Of a DNA stretch of 64,000 nt, positions 1-9,055 are shown in pieces. Numbering within the stretch: the first letter of the stretch is position 1; each line of letters starts with the position of its first letter. Source of the DNA: Burkholderia sp. FERM BP-3421 (GTDB lineage: Bacteria > Pseudomonadota > Gammaproteobacteria > Burkholderiales > Burkholderiaceae); assembly GCF_028657905.1 (NCBI RefSeq), contig NZ_CP117782.1, positions 930,001-994,000 on the forward strand, written 5' to 3'. Below the pieces are notes generated by a model. That model was not told the DNA's origin and made no database searches. It saw only the letters and a list, made by a program, of their open reading frames with translations. A program made the position numbers and the translations under genes.

Positions 1-123
1 GCGGGCGGCGCGGGCCGGGCGTCGGCGCGCGTGCGCCGGGACCGGTTGCGACGCGCCGCGCCTGCCGCCGCCCGGGCGGGCGCGGTGCGGGCCGCCTTCG
101 GCAGAGGGGCCCCGCATGGCTGA
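1..123 (+). CDS. possible 3' end of the gene upstream of pelD (partial)
   Basis: Frame 1 is open from the window edge to a TGA at 121-123, which overlaps the pelD ATG by eight bases, an arrangement typical of translational coupling in an operon. The 40 residues are Ala/Arg/Gly-rich and not recognisable. All three forward frames are open here because of the extreme G+C content, so the call rests only on the overlap. Confidence 0.22.
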   Translation, partial: AGGAGRASARVRRDRLRRAAPAAARAGAVRAAFGRGAPHG

Positions 124-1492
124 GTCGATCTCGACCGAGCTGGGCGCGCCGCATGCACGCGGCGGCATCGCAGGCTGGTTCGCGCCGGTCCGGCGCGGCT
201 CCGCGGTGATGCTGGAGACCCTGTTCGCGACGCTCGCGCTCGTGATGGTGGGCCATTTGCGCAGCCCCGGCGATCCCTTGCAGGCGCATGCCGACTTTCC
301 CTGGCTGTGGTTCGCGCCGGCGGTGTTCGCGCTGCGCCGCGGCACGCTGGCGGGCGTCGGCAGCGCGGGCCTGATGGTGCTGGCCGCGCTGTGCTTCGGC
401 GACGGGCGCGTGGCCGCGGCCTTTCCTTCCGCCGCTTTCTTTCTGGTCAGTTGCGCGCTGACGCTGGTGGCCGGACAGTTCGGCGACCTGTGGGCGTCGC
501 GCGCGCGGCAGGCGCGCGCGGCGCGCGTCGATCGCGCGGAGCGTCAGTCGGTGCGGACCAAGCATGCGTTCCTGCTGCGCCTGTCGCACGAACGGCTCGA
601 ACAGGACGGCGTGGCGCGCCCCGCGACCTTGCGCGAGGCGTTCACGCGCTTGCGCGCGCTCGCGCTCGACGATGCGCCCGCGGCAGCCTCCGCGCCCTTG
701 CCGGGCGCTGCGCGCTTTCTCGATACAGTCGCGCAGGCCTGCCGGCTCGAACGCGCGGCGCTGTACGCCTGGCGCGACGGCGTGCTGGGCCGCACGCCGA
801 TGGCGGCGATCGGCGAGTCCTTCGAGTTCGATCCGGCCGCGCCGCTCGCGCACGAGGCGCTGGAGTCCGGCAAGCTCGCGCGCTCCCAGCCGGGCGCGCG
901 CTCGCGTCACTTCGCCTGCGCGCCGCTCATCGACGCGACGGGCGCGCCGGTCGGCGTGCTCGTGATCGAACACATGCCGTTCCTCGCGCAAACGCGCGAC
1001 AACCTGCAGTTCCTGCTGACGATGTGCGGCTACTACGCCGACGGGCTGCGCCACGCGCCGCTGACGCGCGCGCTGCGCGACGCGTGCCCGTACGATTTCG
1101 CGCTCGATTACGCACGGCTCACGCGGCTGCACGACACGACCGGGATCGAATCGTCGCTCGTCGCGCTGGTGTTCGAGCGCAGCCGGGTCGGCCGCATGTG
1201 CCGCGAGCATGTGCTGCGGATGCGCCGTTCGCTCGATGCGCAATGGTTGCGCCCGGGCGGAGCGGGCGACATGGTGCTCACGTTGATGCCGCTGACGGGG
1301 GGCGGCACGATGGACGGCTATCTGATCCGGATGGAGGAGAGCCTGCGCGTGCAACTGGGCGTGTCGTATGCCGACGCGCGCATCCGGGTCGCGACCACGC
1401 GGGTCGGCGGCGGGGAGCCGGTCGAGATGCTGCGCGCCTTTCTCGCGCAGTGCGATGAATTGAGCGTCGCGCCGAGCCGTGCATTGAGTTGA
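116..1492 (+). CDS. pelD: PelD, inner-membrane c-di-GMP receptor of Pel polysaccharide export
   Basis: PelD activates synthesis and export of the Pel exopolysaccharide when it binds cyclic di-GMP. The 458-residue protein has four hydrophobic segments in about residues 30-122 (including FPWLWFAPAVFALRRG), a predicted GAF domain at about 190-310 and a degenerate GGDEF domain at about 320-450. The c-di-GMP inhibitory-site motif RxxD is visible as R371-S-L-D374, and R405 falls near the position of the third arginine known in Pseudomonas PelD (R367, D370 and R402 there). Length matches the family (about 455). A GAGGGG ribosome site lies just upstream of the ATG. The other pel genes must lie left of the window. 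The gene's last bases belong to the first unit of a degenerate tandem repeat. Confidence 0.85.
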   Translation: MAESISTELGAPHARGGIAGWFAPVRRGSAVMLETLFATLALVMVGHLRSPGDPLQAHADFPWLWFAPAVFALRRGTLAGVGSAGLMVLAALCFGDGRVAAAFPSAAFFLVSCALTLVAGQFGDLWASRARQARAARVDRAERQSVRTKHAFLLRLSHERLEQDGVARPATLREAFTRLRALALDDAPAAASAPLPGAARFLDTVAQACRLERAALYAWRDGVLGRTPMAAIGESFEFDPAAPLAHEALESGKLARSQPGARSRHFACAPLIDATGAPVGVLVIEHMPFLAQTRDNLQFLLTMCGYYADGLRHAPLTRALRDACPYDFALDYARLTRLHDTTGIESSLVALVFERSRVGRMCREHVLRMRRSLDAQWLRPGGAGDMVLTLMPLTGGGTMDGYLIRMEESLRVQLGVSYADARIRVATTRVGGGEPVEMLRAFLAQCDELSVAPSRALS

Positions 1493-1840
1493 GCGTCGTG
1501 TGATCTGTTCGGACGTCGCATCTCGATCCGCGAGTGGCGCGCGCCGGCGTCGAGCGGGGCGGCTGAGGGTGCAGCCGCGCGGGACAGTGCACGGAGTTGC
1601 GTGTCGTATGGTCTGTTCCGGGCGCCGCGCCCCGATTTGCGAGCGGCGCGCGTCGGGCGGCCGCGAGAGGAGGCGCGCGGGACTATGCACCGCGTTGAGT
1701 GTCATGTGGCCTGTTCCGGACCGGACGTCGCGCCTCGATCCGCGAGCGTCGCGCGTTGGCGTTGGGCGGGGCGGCCGAGGGCGCGGCCGCGCGGGGCTAC
1801 GCGCCGAATTGAGCGCCGCATGGTCTGTTCCGGGCGTCGG
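1486..1840 (+). repeat. degenerate tandem repeat, about 3.3 copies of about 110 bp, starting at the pelD stop
   Basis: Equivalent points of successive units are at 1486, 1594, 1692 and 1806 (periods 108, 98, 114). Each unit begins with a TTGAG-like string that in unit 1 contains the pelD stop. A variant of GTCGTATGG-CTGTTCCG follows, then a CTCGATCCGCGAG-like string and a G+C-rich stretch such as GGGGCGGC...CCGCGCGGG. The rest of 1493-1958 holds no gene I can support; open frames through it are composition artefacts. Confidence 0.8.
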
Positions 1841-1958
1841 CCCCCGGCACGTCGGCAGTGCAGGCCGGCGCAGAGCCGGGCGGCCCCGGGTGGAACCGCG
1901 CAGGTCGCGCGCGTCGGCCCGAACCGCGCGACATTGCAGGAAACCGGGCCGCAGCCAG

Positions 1959-1964
1959 TACAAT
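1959..1964 (+). promoter_or_regulatory. -10 box TACAAT of the asparaginase gene; predicted leaderless start
   Basis: TACAAT lies seven bases before the ATG at 1972, so the expected transcription start falls at or next to the A of the ATG. No Shine-Dalgarno sequence precedes the gene. A TTGCAG at 1934-1939 is a loose -35 candidate with a long 19-bp spacer. Confidence 0.5.
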
Positions 1965-1971
1965 CGCGGCC

Positions 1972-3006
1972 ATGAACGCATCCACACCGAATTCCCCTTC
2001 CTCCCCGTCCGGGCGCGCCTTGCCGCGCATCGCAGTGCTCGCCACCGGCGGTACGATCGCGGGCGCCGCGCCCGACGCCGCGCGCACGGCCGGCTACCAG
2101 GCGGGCGCACTGGGCGTCGCGTACCTGCTCGACGCGGTGCCGGCGCTCGCGCAGGTCGCCCGGATCGAGGGCGAGCAGATCGCGAGCATCGACAGCAAGG
2201 ATCTCGCGCTGCCGCTCTGGACCGCGCTCGCCGAACGGATCAACGCGCTGCTCGTGGACGAGTCGGTCGACGGCGTCGTCGTCACGCACGGCACCGACAC
2301 GCTCGAAGAAACGGCCTATCTGCTGCACCTGACCGTGAAGAGCGAGAAACCCGTGGTGCTGACCGCCGCGATGCGGCCCGCGACCGCGTTGTCGTCGGAC
2401 GGTCCGCTGAACCTGTTGAATGCGGTCGCGGTGGCCGGCAGCGAGGCCGCGCGCGGACAGGGCGTGCTCGTTGCGTTCAACAACAAGATTCACTGCGCGC
2501 GCGATGTGGTCAAGACGAGCACCTATGCAGTCGACGCGTTCCACACGCCGGACCTGGGCGCGCTGGGCTGGGTGCAGGACGGCCGCATCGAGTTCGCGCG
2601 CCGCGCGACGCGGCCGCATACGCTCGCCGCGCGCTTCGCGGCGCCGGCCGAGTGGCCGCGCGTCGAGGTGGTGACGAGCTACGCGGGCGTGTCGCGGCTC
2701 GCGGTCGACGCATGCGTGGCGGCCGGCGCGCGCGGTCTCGTCGTCGCGGGCACCGGCAACGGCTCGCTCCATGCGGAATTGCAGGCCGGGCTCGCGGAGG
2801 CGGCCGCGCGCGGCATCGCGGTGGTGCGCGCATCGCGGGTGGGGGCCGGCCACGTGATGCGCAACGGCGCGGCGAACGACGACGCGCTCGGGTTCGTCAG
2901 CGCGGGCTCGTTGAATCCGTTCAAGGCGCGCGTACTGCTGATGCTTGCGCTCGCGCACGGTGTAAGCGGTGCGGCCGACCTGCAGCAGGTGTTCGACACG
3001 TATTGA
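1972..3006 (+). CDS. ansB: L-asparaginase, type II-like
   Basis: It hydrolyses L-asparagine to aspartate and ammonia. The 344-residue protein carries both family signatures: LATGGTIAG with the nucleophilic threonine at T28, and VVTHGTDTLEE with T108 and D109. Y42 sits in the mobile active-site loop and a lysine in ARDVVKTST matches the second catalytic set. The first 17 residues are Ser/Pro-rich and do not form a clear signal peptide, so cytoplasmic location is possible even though the motifs resemble the periplasmic type. The ATG at 1972 was chosen because homology starts just after it and the -10 box lies immediately upstream. It is a single gene ended by a strong terminator. Confidence 0.9.
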   Translation: MNASTPNSPSSPSGRALPRIAVLATGGTIAGAAPDAARTAGYQAGALGVAYLLDAVPALAQVARIEGEQIASIDSKDLALPLWTALAERINALLVDESVDGVVVTHGTDTLEETAYLLHLTVKSEKPVVLTAAMRPATALSSDGPLNLLNAVAVAGSEAARGQGVLVAFNNKIHCARDVVKTSTYAVDAFHTPDLGALGWVQDGRIEFARRATRPHTLAARFAAPAEWPRVEVVTSYAGVSRLAVDACVAAGARGLVVAGTGNGSLHAELQAGLAEAAARGIAVVRASRVGAGHVMRNGAANDDALGFVSAGSLNPFKARVLLMLALAHGVSGAADLQQVFDTY

Positions 3007-3023
3007 GCGCGGCATCGCGCGCA

Positions 3024-3058
3024 GAAAAAAAGCGAACCCGCGGGTTCGCTTTTTTTTC
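3024..3058. terminator. bidirectional intrinsic terminator between asparaginase and kbp
   Basis: A perfect 10-bp inverted repeat (AGCGAACCCG / CGGGTTCGCT, 3031-3050) is flanked by an A run on the left and a T run on the right. It therefore serves both convergent genes. Confidence 0.92.
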
Positions 3059-3070
3059 GGCTGCCGCGGC

Positions 3071-3541
3071 TCAGTCCTGCGGCGGAATCACGAGCTTCTG
3101 GCCCGGATAGATCTTGTCCGGGCTCGACAGCATCGGACGGTTGGCCTGGAAGATCACGTCGTTCTTCGCGCCGTTGCCGTAGTACTTCTCGGCGATCTTC
3201 CACAGGTTGTCGCCGGACACGACGTCGTGATACTGCACTTGCGGATCGTCCGGCTGCAGGTCGTCGTCGTTGACGCCCGCGACGCCTTGCACGTTGCCGG
3301 CCGCGACCTTGACCTTGGCCTTGGTGTCGAGATCGCCGACGCTGCCCGACAGCGTGACGGTGCGCGACGCGCCGTCGAAGGCGACTTGCAGGTTCGAGGT
3401 GTCGAGGCCCTGCGCGGCGATGTAGTTCTTGATGGCGTCGGCCGCGGTCTGGTTGGCGGAGGCCGGATCGCTCGCGGCCTGCTCGTCGCTCTTGCCGAGC
3501 AGCTTCTCACCCGCTTCCTTGATAAACGAAAGAAGACCCAT
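3071..3541 (-). CDS. kbp: BON/LysM domain protein, potassium-binding protein Kbp (YgaU) family
   Basis: The 156-residue protein has a BON domain at about 25-95 and a LysM domain at about 103-153 (VVSGDNLWKIAEKYYGN through YPGQKLVIP). E. coli Kbp has the same architecture and length (149 residues) and is a cytoplasmic K+ sensor. No signal peptide is seen; the N-terminus MGLLSFIKEAGEKLLG is an amphipathic helix, as in the family. An AAGGAG ribosome site precedes the ATG. The gene is monocistronic, with a shared terminator at its 3' end and a promoter with an inverted repeat upstream. Confidence 0.85.
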   Translation of the reverse strand: MGLLSFIKEAGEKLLGKSDEQAASDPASANQTAADAIKNYIAAQGLDTSNLQVAFDGASRTVTLSGSVGDLDTKAKVKVAAGNVQGVAGVNDDDLQPDDPQVQYHDVVSGDNLWKIAEKYYGNGAKNDVIFQANRPMLSSPDKIYPGQKLVIPPQD

Positions 3542-3646
3542 CGCAACACTCCTTCAGGTGGTTGATAAAAAACGCGCCGTGAAGTGGCGAAAAAAACACC
3601 GCGGCGAGCGCGGTGACTTTTTCGAAAGGCGTGGCGAAAGTGTAGG

Positions 3647-3692
3647 CGTTCGCGCGCGAAATTGCATGATAAATCCCACGCGCGAACGTCAA
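3647..3692 (-). promoter_or_regulatory. candidate kbp promoter enclosed by a 10-bp inverted repeat
   Basis: Read on the minus strand, TTGACG (3692-3687) and TATCAT (3671-3666) are 15 bp apart. CGTTCGCGCG at 3647-3656 is repeated inverted at 3679-3688; one arm abuts the -35 and the other lies downstream of the -10. The 22-bp centre is much more A+T-rich than its surroundings, as expected for a promoter under operator control. Confidence 0.45.
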
Positions 3693-3767
3693 GAAATGTA
3701 ATAAGCCAGGCAGGCGTGAGATCCGACAGACGGACACCCGACGATGACGTCTGACCGACCAAGGCTT

Positions 3768-3893
3768 CCCCGGCATCGCCGGGTGCCGCTGCGGACCCCA
3801 CCAGCCGCTCTCAGCCCAGAGCGGCCTTAAATGCCCGCCGCATGCTTGCGCACGCGACGGGCGCCCCACATGCCGGCGCGCCTCGCGCGCCGG
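3768..3893 (-). other. gene-free stretch with three hairpins downstream of glxR
   Basis: The interval 3542-3897 has no gene. Its right half, downstream of glxR, contains CCGGCGCG/CGCGCCGG (3873-3893), GCCGCTCT/AGAGCGGC (3804-3825, loop of six) and CCCGGC/GCCGGG (about 3769-3783). None is followed by a U run. They may act together as a 3'-end structure or as a rho-independent terminator of unusual form. Confidence 0.4.
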
Positions 3894-3897
3894 GCTG

Positions 3898-4806
3898 TCA
3901 TGCGACCTTGGCGTCGCGCTGCGGCTCGGCTATTTCGTAGTTCGACATGATCTCGAGCGCGCGCACGATGGCGGAATGATCCCAGCTGCGGCCGCCGTGC
4001 GCGGCGCATACGCTGAACAGCTGCTGCGCGCTCGCCGTGTGCGGCAGTGCGACGCCGAGGCGGCGCGCGCCGTCGAGCGCGAGGTTCAGATCCTTCTGGT
4101 GCAGCTCGATGCGGAAACCGGGATCGAAGGTGCGTTTTGTCATCCGTTCGCCATGCAGTTCGAGTATGCGCGACGCCGCGAAGCCGCCCATCAGCGCCTG
4201 CCGCACACGTTCCGGATCGGCGCCCGAGCGCGCGGCGAACAACAGCGCTTCGGCGACCGCCTCGAGGTTGAGCGCGACGATGATCTGGTTCGCGACCTTG
4301 GTGGTCTGGCCCGCGCCGTTGTCGCCGATCAGCGAGATGTTCCTGCCCATCAGTTCGAACAGCGGACGGGCGCGGTCGAACGCGCGCTGCGGGCCGCCGA
4401 CCATGATCGTCAGCGTGGCGTCGCGCGCGCCGACTTCGCCGCCCGACACCGGCGCGTCGAGGTAGTCGCAGCCGAGCGCGTTGATCTCCTTGGCGAAGGC
4501 CTGGGTGTCGAGCGGCGAGATCGAGCTCATGTCGATCACGAGCTTGCCGGCGGACAGGCCCTTCGCGACGCCGTCGTCGGCGAACAGCGCGTTGCGCACG
4601 TCGGGGGTGTCCGGGACGATCGAGATGATCACGTCGGCGGCTTGCGCGACCGCGGTCGAGTGCGCGACGACCTGCGCGGCTGCGCGCAGGTCGTCCGGCA
4701 CCGGATAGGCGCCGTTGACGACGAGCCGATGGCCGCCCTTGAGCAGGTTGCGCGCCATGTGCGCGCCCATGATGCCGAGTCCGATGAAGCCGATCGTGGT
4801 TGCCAT
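3898..4806 (-). CDS. glxR: 2-hydroxy-3-oxopropionate (tartronate semialdehyde) reductase
   Basis: It reduces tartronate semialdehyde, the product of glyoxylate carboligase, to D-glycerate with NAD(P)H. The 302-residue protein starts with the Rossmann motif IGFIGLGIMGAHMARNLL. It contains the substrate-binding DAPVSGGEVGARDATL and the catalytic-lysine segment GQTTKVANQI, the standard signatures of the beta-hydroxyacid dehydrogenase family. It is the last gene of the gcl-hyi-glxR operon, 43 bp after hyi, with GGAGACA as ribosome site. The related GarR is an alternative name; operon context favours GlxR. Confidence 0.9.
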   Translation of the reverse strand: MATTIGFIGLGIMGAHMARNLLKGGHRLVVNGAYPVPDDLRAAAQVVAHSTAVAQAADVIISIVPDTPDVRNALFADDGVAKGLSAGKLVIDMSSISPLDTQAFAKEINALGCDYLDAPVSGGEVGARDATLTIMVGGPQRAFDRARPLFELMGRNISLIGDNGAGQTTKVANQIIVALNLEAVAEALLFAARSGADPERVRQALMGGFAASRILELHGERMTKRTFDPGFRIELHQKDLNLALDGARRLGVALPHTASAQQLFSVCAAHGGRSWDHSAIVRALEIMSNYEIAEPQRDAKVA

Positions 4807-4849
4807 GTGTTGTCTCCTGGTTGGGCAGGGGGAGGATGCGGGGCGCGGC

Positions 4850-5659
4850 TCAGGCGAGCGCGCGCGCGGCGGCCGCGTCGAGGCCGGCGACGTCGCGCAG
4901 CCAGCCGAGGCCGTCGACGGTCGTCGTGCGCGGCTTGTACTCGCAGCCGATGTAGCCGTCGTAGCCGAGCGAGTCGAGCAGCGCGAACAGGTACGCGTAG
5001 TTGATCTCGCCCGTGCCCGGCTCGTGGCGGCCCGGATTGTCGGCGAGCTGGATGTGCGCGATCGACGCGAGGTGCCGGCGCAGCGTCGCCGCGAGTTCGC
5101 CCTCCATCCGTTGCATGTGGTAGATGTCGTACTGCAGGAACAGGTTGTCGGAACCGACCGCGCGGATCACGTCGAGCGCCTCCGCCGAACGGTTCAGCGC
5201 GAAGCCGGGAATATCGTAGGCGTTGCACGGCTCGACCAGCAGCCGGATGCCTTCGCGCTTGAGCGCGGCGGCGGCGAAGCGCAGGTTCTCGACGATCGTC
5301 ACGAGCGTCGTGTCGCGCGCGGCGCCCGCGGCCGGGATGCCGACTAGGCAGTTCAACTGCGGCACGCCGAGCGCCTTCGCATAGTCGAGCGCGCGCCCGA
5401 CGCCGTCCTGGAATTCGCCGACGCGGTCGGGCAGGCAGGCGATCCCGCGCTCGCCCTGGTCCCAGTTGCCGGCGGGCAGGTTGTGCAGCACGAGACGCAG
5501 GTGGTGGCGCGCGAGCTGCTCGGCCAGCTCCTCTTTCGCATAGGGATACGGGAACAGGAACTCGACGGCGTCGAAGCCCGCTTCCGCGGCCGCCTGGAAG
5601 CGGTCGAGGAACGGCGTCTCGTTGAACAGCATGGTCAGGTTGGCGGCGAATTTCGGCAT
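4850..5659 (-). CDS. hyi: hydroxypyruvate isomerase
   Basis: It interconverts hydroxypyruvate and tartronate semialdehyde. The 269-residue TIM-barrel protein belongs to the xylose-isomerase-like family: MPKFAANLTMLF at the start, a metal-binding Glu in LLVEPCNAYDIPGF, a histidine in QYDIYHMQRMEGE and a Glu in IGCEYKPR near the end. It is slightly longer than E. coli Hyi (258). It sits between gcl (49 bp upstream) and glxR, which supports the assignment. Confidence 0.9.
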   Translation of the reverse strand: MPKFAANLTMLFNETPFLDRFQAAAEAGFDAVEFLFPYPYAKEELAEQLARHHLRLVLHNLPAGNWDQGERGIACLPDRVGEFQDGVGRALDYAKALGVPQLNCLVGIPAAGAARDTTLVTIVENLRFAAAALKREGIRLLVEPCNAYDIPGFALNRSAEALDVIRAVGSDNLFLQYDIYHMQRMEGELAATLRRHLASIAHIQLADNPGRHEPGTGEINYAYLFALLDSLGYDGYIGCEYKPRTTTVDGLGWLRDVAGLDAAAARALA

Positions 5660-5708
5660 GGTGCGAGGAATCTCCAGGGTCGGTCAGGCAGGAAGCGGCC
5701 GGATGGCC

Positions 5709-7484
<1,776 letters not shown>

Positions 7485-7640
7485 GGGATGTCTCCTTGAT
7501 TAGCGGATGCTGGATGTGGGGCAACTTTAGGGCTGACTAAAAGCTTTGATAAGATCCGGTCGAGTCGCTTATTTCGAAACTAAAAGTATGGAATGGCGGC
7601 CGGCACGCACCGCGTGGGCCGGCGCCGGAGGAGACACGGC
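7485..7640. promoter_or_regulatory. divergent gcl / lysR control region with repeated ACTAAAAG
   Basis: ACTAAAAG occurs at 7536-7543 and again at 7579-7586, 43 bp apart. An inverted partner CTTTAG lies at 7525-7530, so the left copy forms a dyad (CTTTAG-N5-ACTAAAAG). The segment is A+T-rich compared with its flanks. These are plausible LysR-type recognition and activation sites for gcl transcription; no binding site is known for this regulator. Confidence 0.45.
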
Positions 7641-8552
7641 ATGGATCGCTTCAAGCAGATCGAGACTTTCGTGCGGGTGGCCGATGCGGGCAGCCTGGCC
7701 GCGGCGGCGCTGGAGGAGGGTGTGTCGCCCGTCGTGCTCGGGCGGCGCATCGACGCGCTCGAGAAGCGGCTGGGCGTCAAGCTCATGTACCGCTCGACGC
7801 GGCGGCTGGTGATCAGCGAGGAGGGCGGCGCCTTTCTCGAACGGTGCCGCGGGCTGCTCGGCGAATGGGAGCAGGCGGAGAACGAGCTGGCCGCCGGGCG
7901 GCGCGCGGTGAGCGGGCACCTGATCGTATCGGCGCCCGCCGCGTTCGGCCGCAAGCACGTCGCGCCGCTCGCGCCCGCGTTCGCGGCCGACAAACCGGGA
8001 CTGCAGCTGTCGTTCAATCTCACCGACCGCGTGGTCGATCTGGTCCGCGAAGGCTACGACCTGTCGATCCGGATCGGCGGCGCGGTGGATCCGAACTTCG
8101 TCGCGGTGAAGCTCGCGTCGAACCGGCGCGTGGTGTGCGGCACGCCCGAGTACTTCCGCCGGCATGGCCGGCCCAGGACGCTCGACGATCTGCTCGCGCA
8201 CAATTGCCTCGCGTTCAACCTGCAAGGCGGCCAGAACCGCGGCTGGTACTTCCGGCGCAACGGCAAGCTGGTGACGATGCGGGTGGCGGGCACGCTCGAC
8301 TGCAACGACGGCGAACTGCTGCACCGCTGGGTGTCCGAAGGGCTCGGGCTCGGCTGGCGCTCGACCTGGGAGATCGCGCGCCAGCTCGAGCGCGGCGAGC
8401 TGGAGACCGTGCTCGACGAGTTCGCGCTGCCCGACTACGACATCCTGGCCGTCTATCCGCAGCAGCGCTACGTGCCGGCGCGGGTGCGCTACTTCATCGA
8501 CTATCTGCGCGACGTCTACGCACGGCCCGGATACTGGAGCGGCGCGGCCTGA
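7641..8552 (+). CDS. LysR-type transcriptional regulator, likely of the gcl operon
   Basis: The 303-residue protein has an N-terminal helix-turn-helix (about residues 1-60, IETFVRVADAGSLAAAAL) and an effector-binding domain from about 90 (SGHLIVSAPAAFGRKHVAPL). The start at 7641 follows GGAGGAG at 7627-7633. It is divergent from gcl-hyi-glxR, the usual position of a regulator for this pathway, so a glyoxylate-pathway intermediate is the inferred effector. It belongs to the large DsdC/CrgA-like group, and the target is inferred only from position. Confidence 0.85.
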   Translation: MDRFKQIETFVRVADAGSLAAAALEEGVSPVVLGRRIDALEKRLGVKLMYRSTRRLVISEEGGAFLERCRGLLGEWEQAENELAAGRRAVSGHLIVSAPAAFGRKHVAPLAPAFAADKPGLQLSFNLTDRVVDLVREGYDLSIRIGGAVDPNFVAVKLASNRRVVCGTPEYFRRHGRPRTLDDLLAHNCLAFNLQGGQNRGWYFRRNGKLVTMRVAGTLDCNDGELLHRWVSEGLGLGWRSTWEIARQLERGELETVLDEFALPDYDILAVYPQQRYVPARVRYFIDYLRDVYARPGYWSGAA

Positions 8553-8646
8553 GCGCGTGGCGCGGCGGCTTGCGCCGGCCGTGCGCGCCGGTCGCCGACG
8601 TCGCGCGGCGGCCCGGTTCGGGATGGGGCCCGTTCATGTGACGCGC

Positions 8647-9039
8647 TCAGCCGACGACGATCGTGCCGTTCATCGTCTCGTGGCCGGAGCCGCAGAAGAT
8701 GTCGCACAGGAACTCGACCGTGCCGGCCGCGCCGGCTTGCGCGGCCACCTTGACGACCGAGCCGGGCGGCACGTCGGCGCGCACGCCGAACTCGGGGATC
8801 GAGAAGCCCATCACGGTGTCCAGCGCGGTCAGCGCGAAGATCACGGTTTCGTGCGGCGCGAGCGTGATGCGGTTCGGCGTGAACACGAAGCGCCGCGCGC
8901 TGACCGTGATCACGCGCGGCCCGGCCGCGCGCACGCCGAGGCCGCCGAGCGCGGCGGCGGCGCCGGCGACGCCGAGCAGCCAGCGGCGGCGCGAGGCGGA
9001 GGGCGGCGTGCGGCGGTCGAGGGAAGAAAGGCGGGGCAT
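8647..9039 (-). CDS. Tat-exported cupredoxin with a CuA-like motif
   Basis: The 130-residue protein begins with a twin-arginine signal (SRRRWLL followed by an Ala/Gly-rich stretch), so it is exported folded. The rest is one cupredoxin domain ending in CDIFCGSGHETM (C112, C116, H120, M123), the spacing of the CuA site of cytochrome oxidase subunit II. At the place of the first CuA histidine (DVxHS in oxidase) it has D74-T-V-M77, so one ligand is replaced by Met. The start at 9039 was preferred to the ATG at 9054 because GAGGAG lies at proper distance. It lies 16 bp after the metallophosphoesterase and is probably co-transcribed. Function is inferred to be periplasmic electron transfer or copper handling. 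Confidence 0.75.
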   Translation of the reverse strand: MPRLSSLDRRTPPSASRRRWLLGVAGAAAALGGLGVRAAGPRVITVSARRFVFTPNRITLAPHETVIFALTALDTVMGFSIPEFGVRADVPPGSVVKVAAQAGAAGTVEFLCDIFCGSGHETMNGTIVVG

Positions 9040-9055
9040 ATCGGTTCTCCTCATG

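Noticed and set aside
1500..3110. 536-codon open frame crossing the repeat and the asparaginase gene
   Set aside because: It is Arg/Gly-rich, lacks domains, and overlaps a clear asparaginase in another frame.
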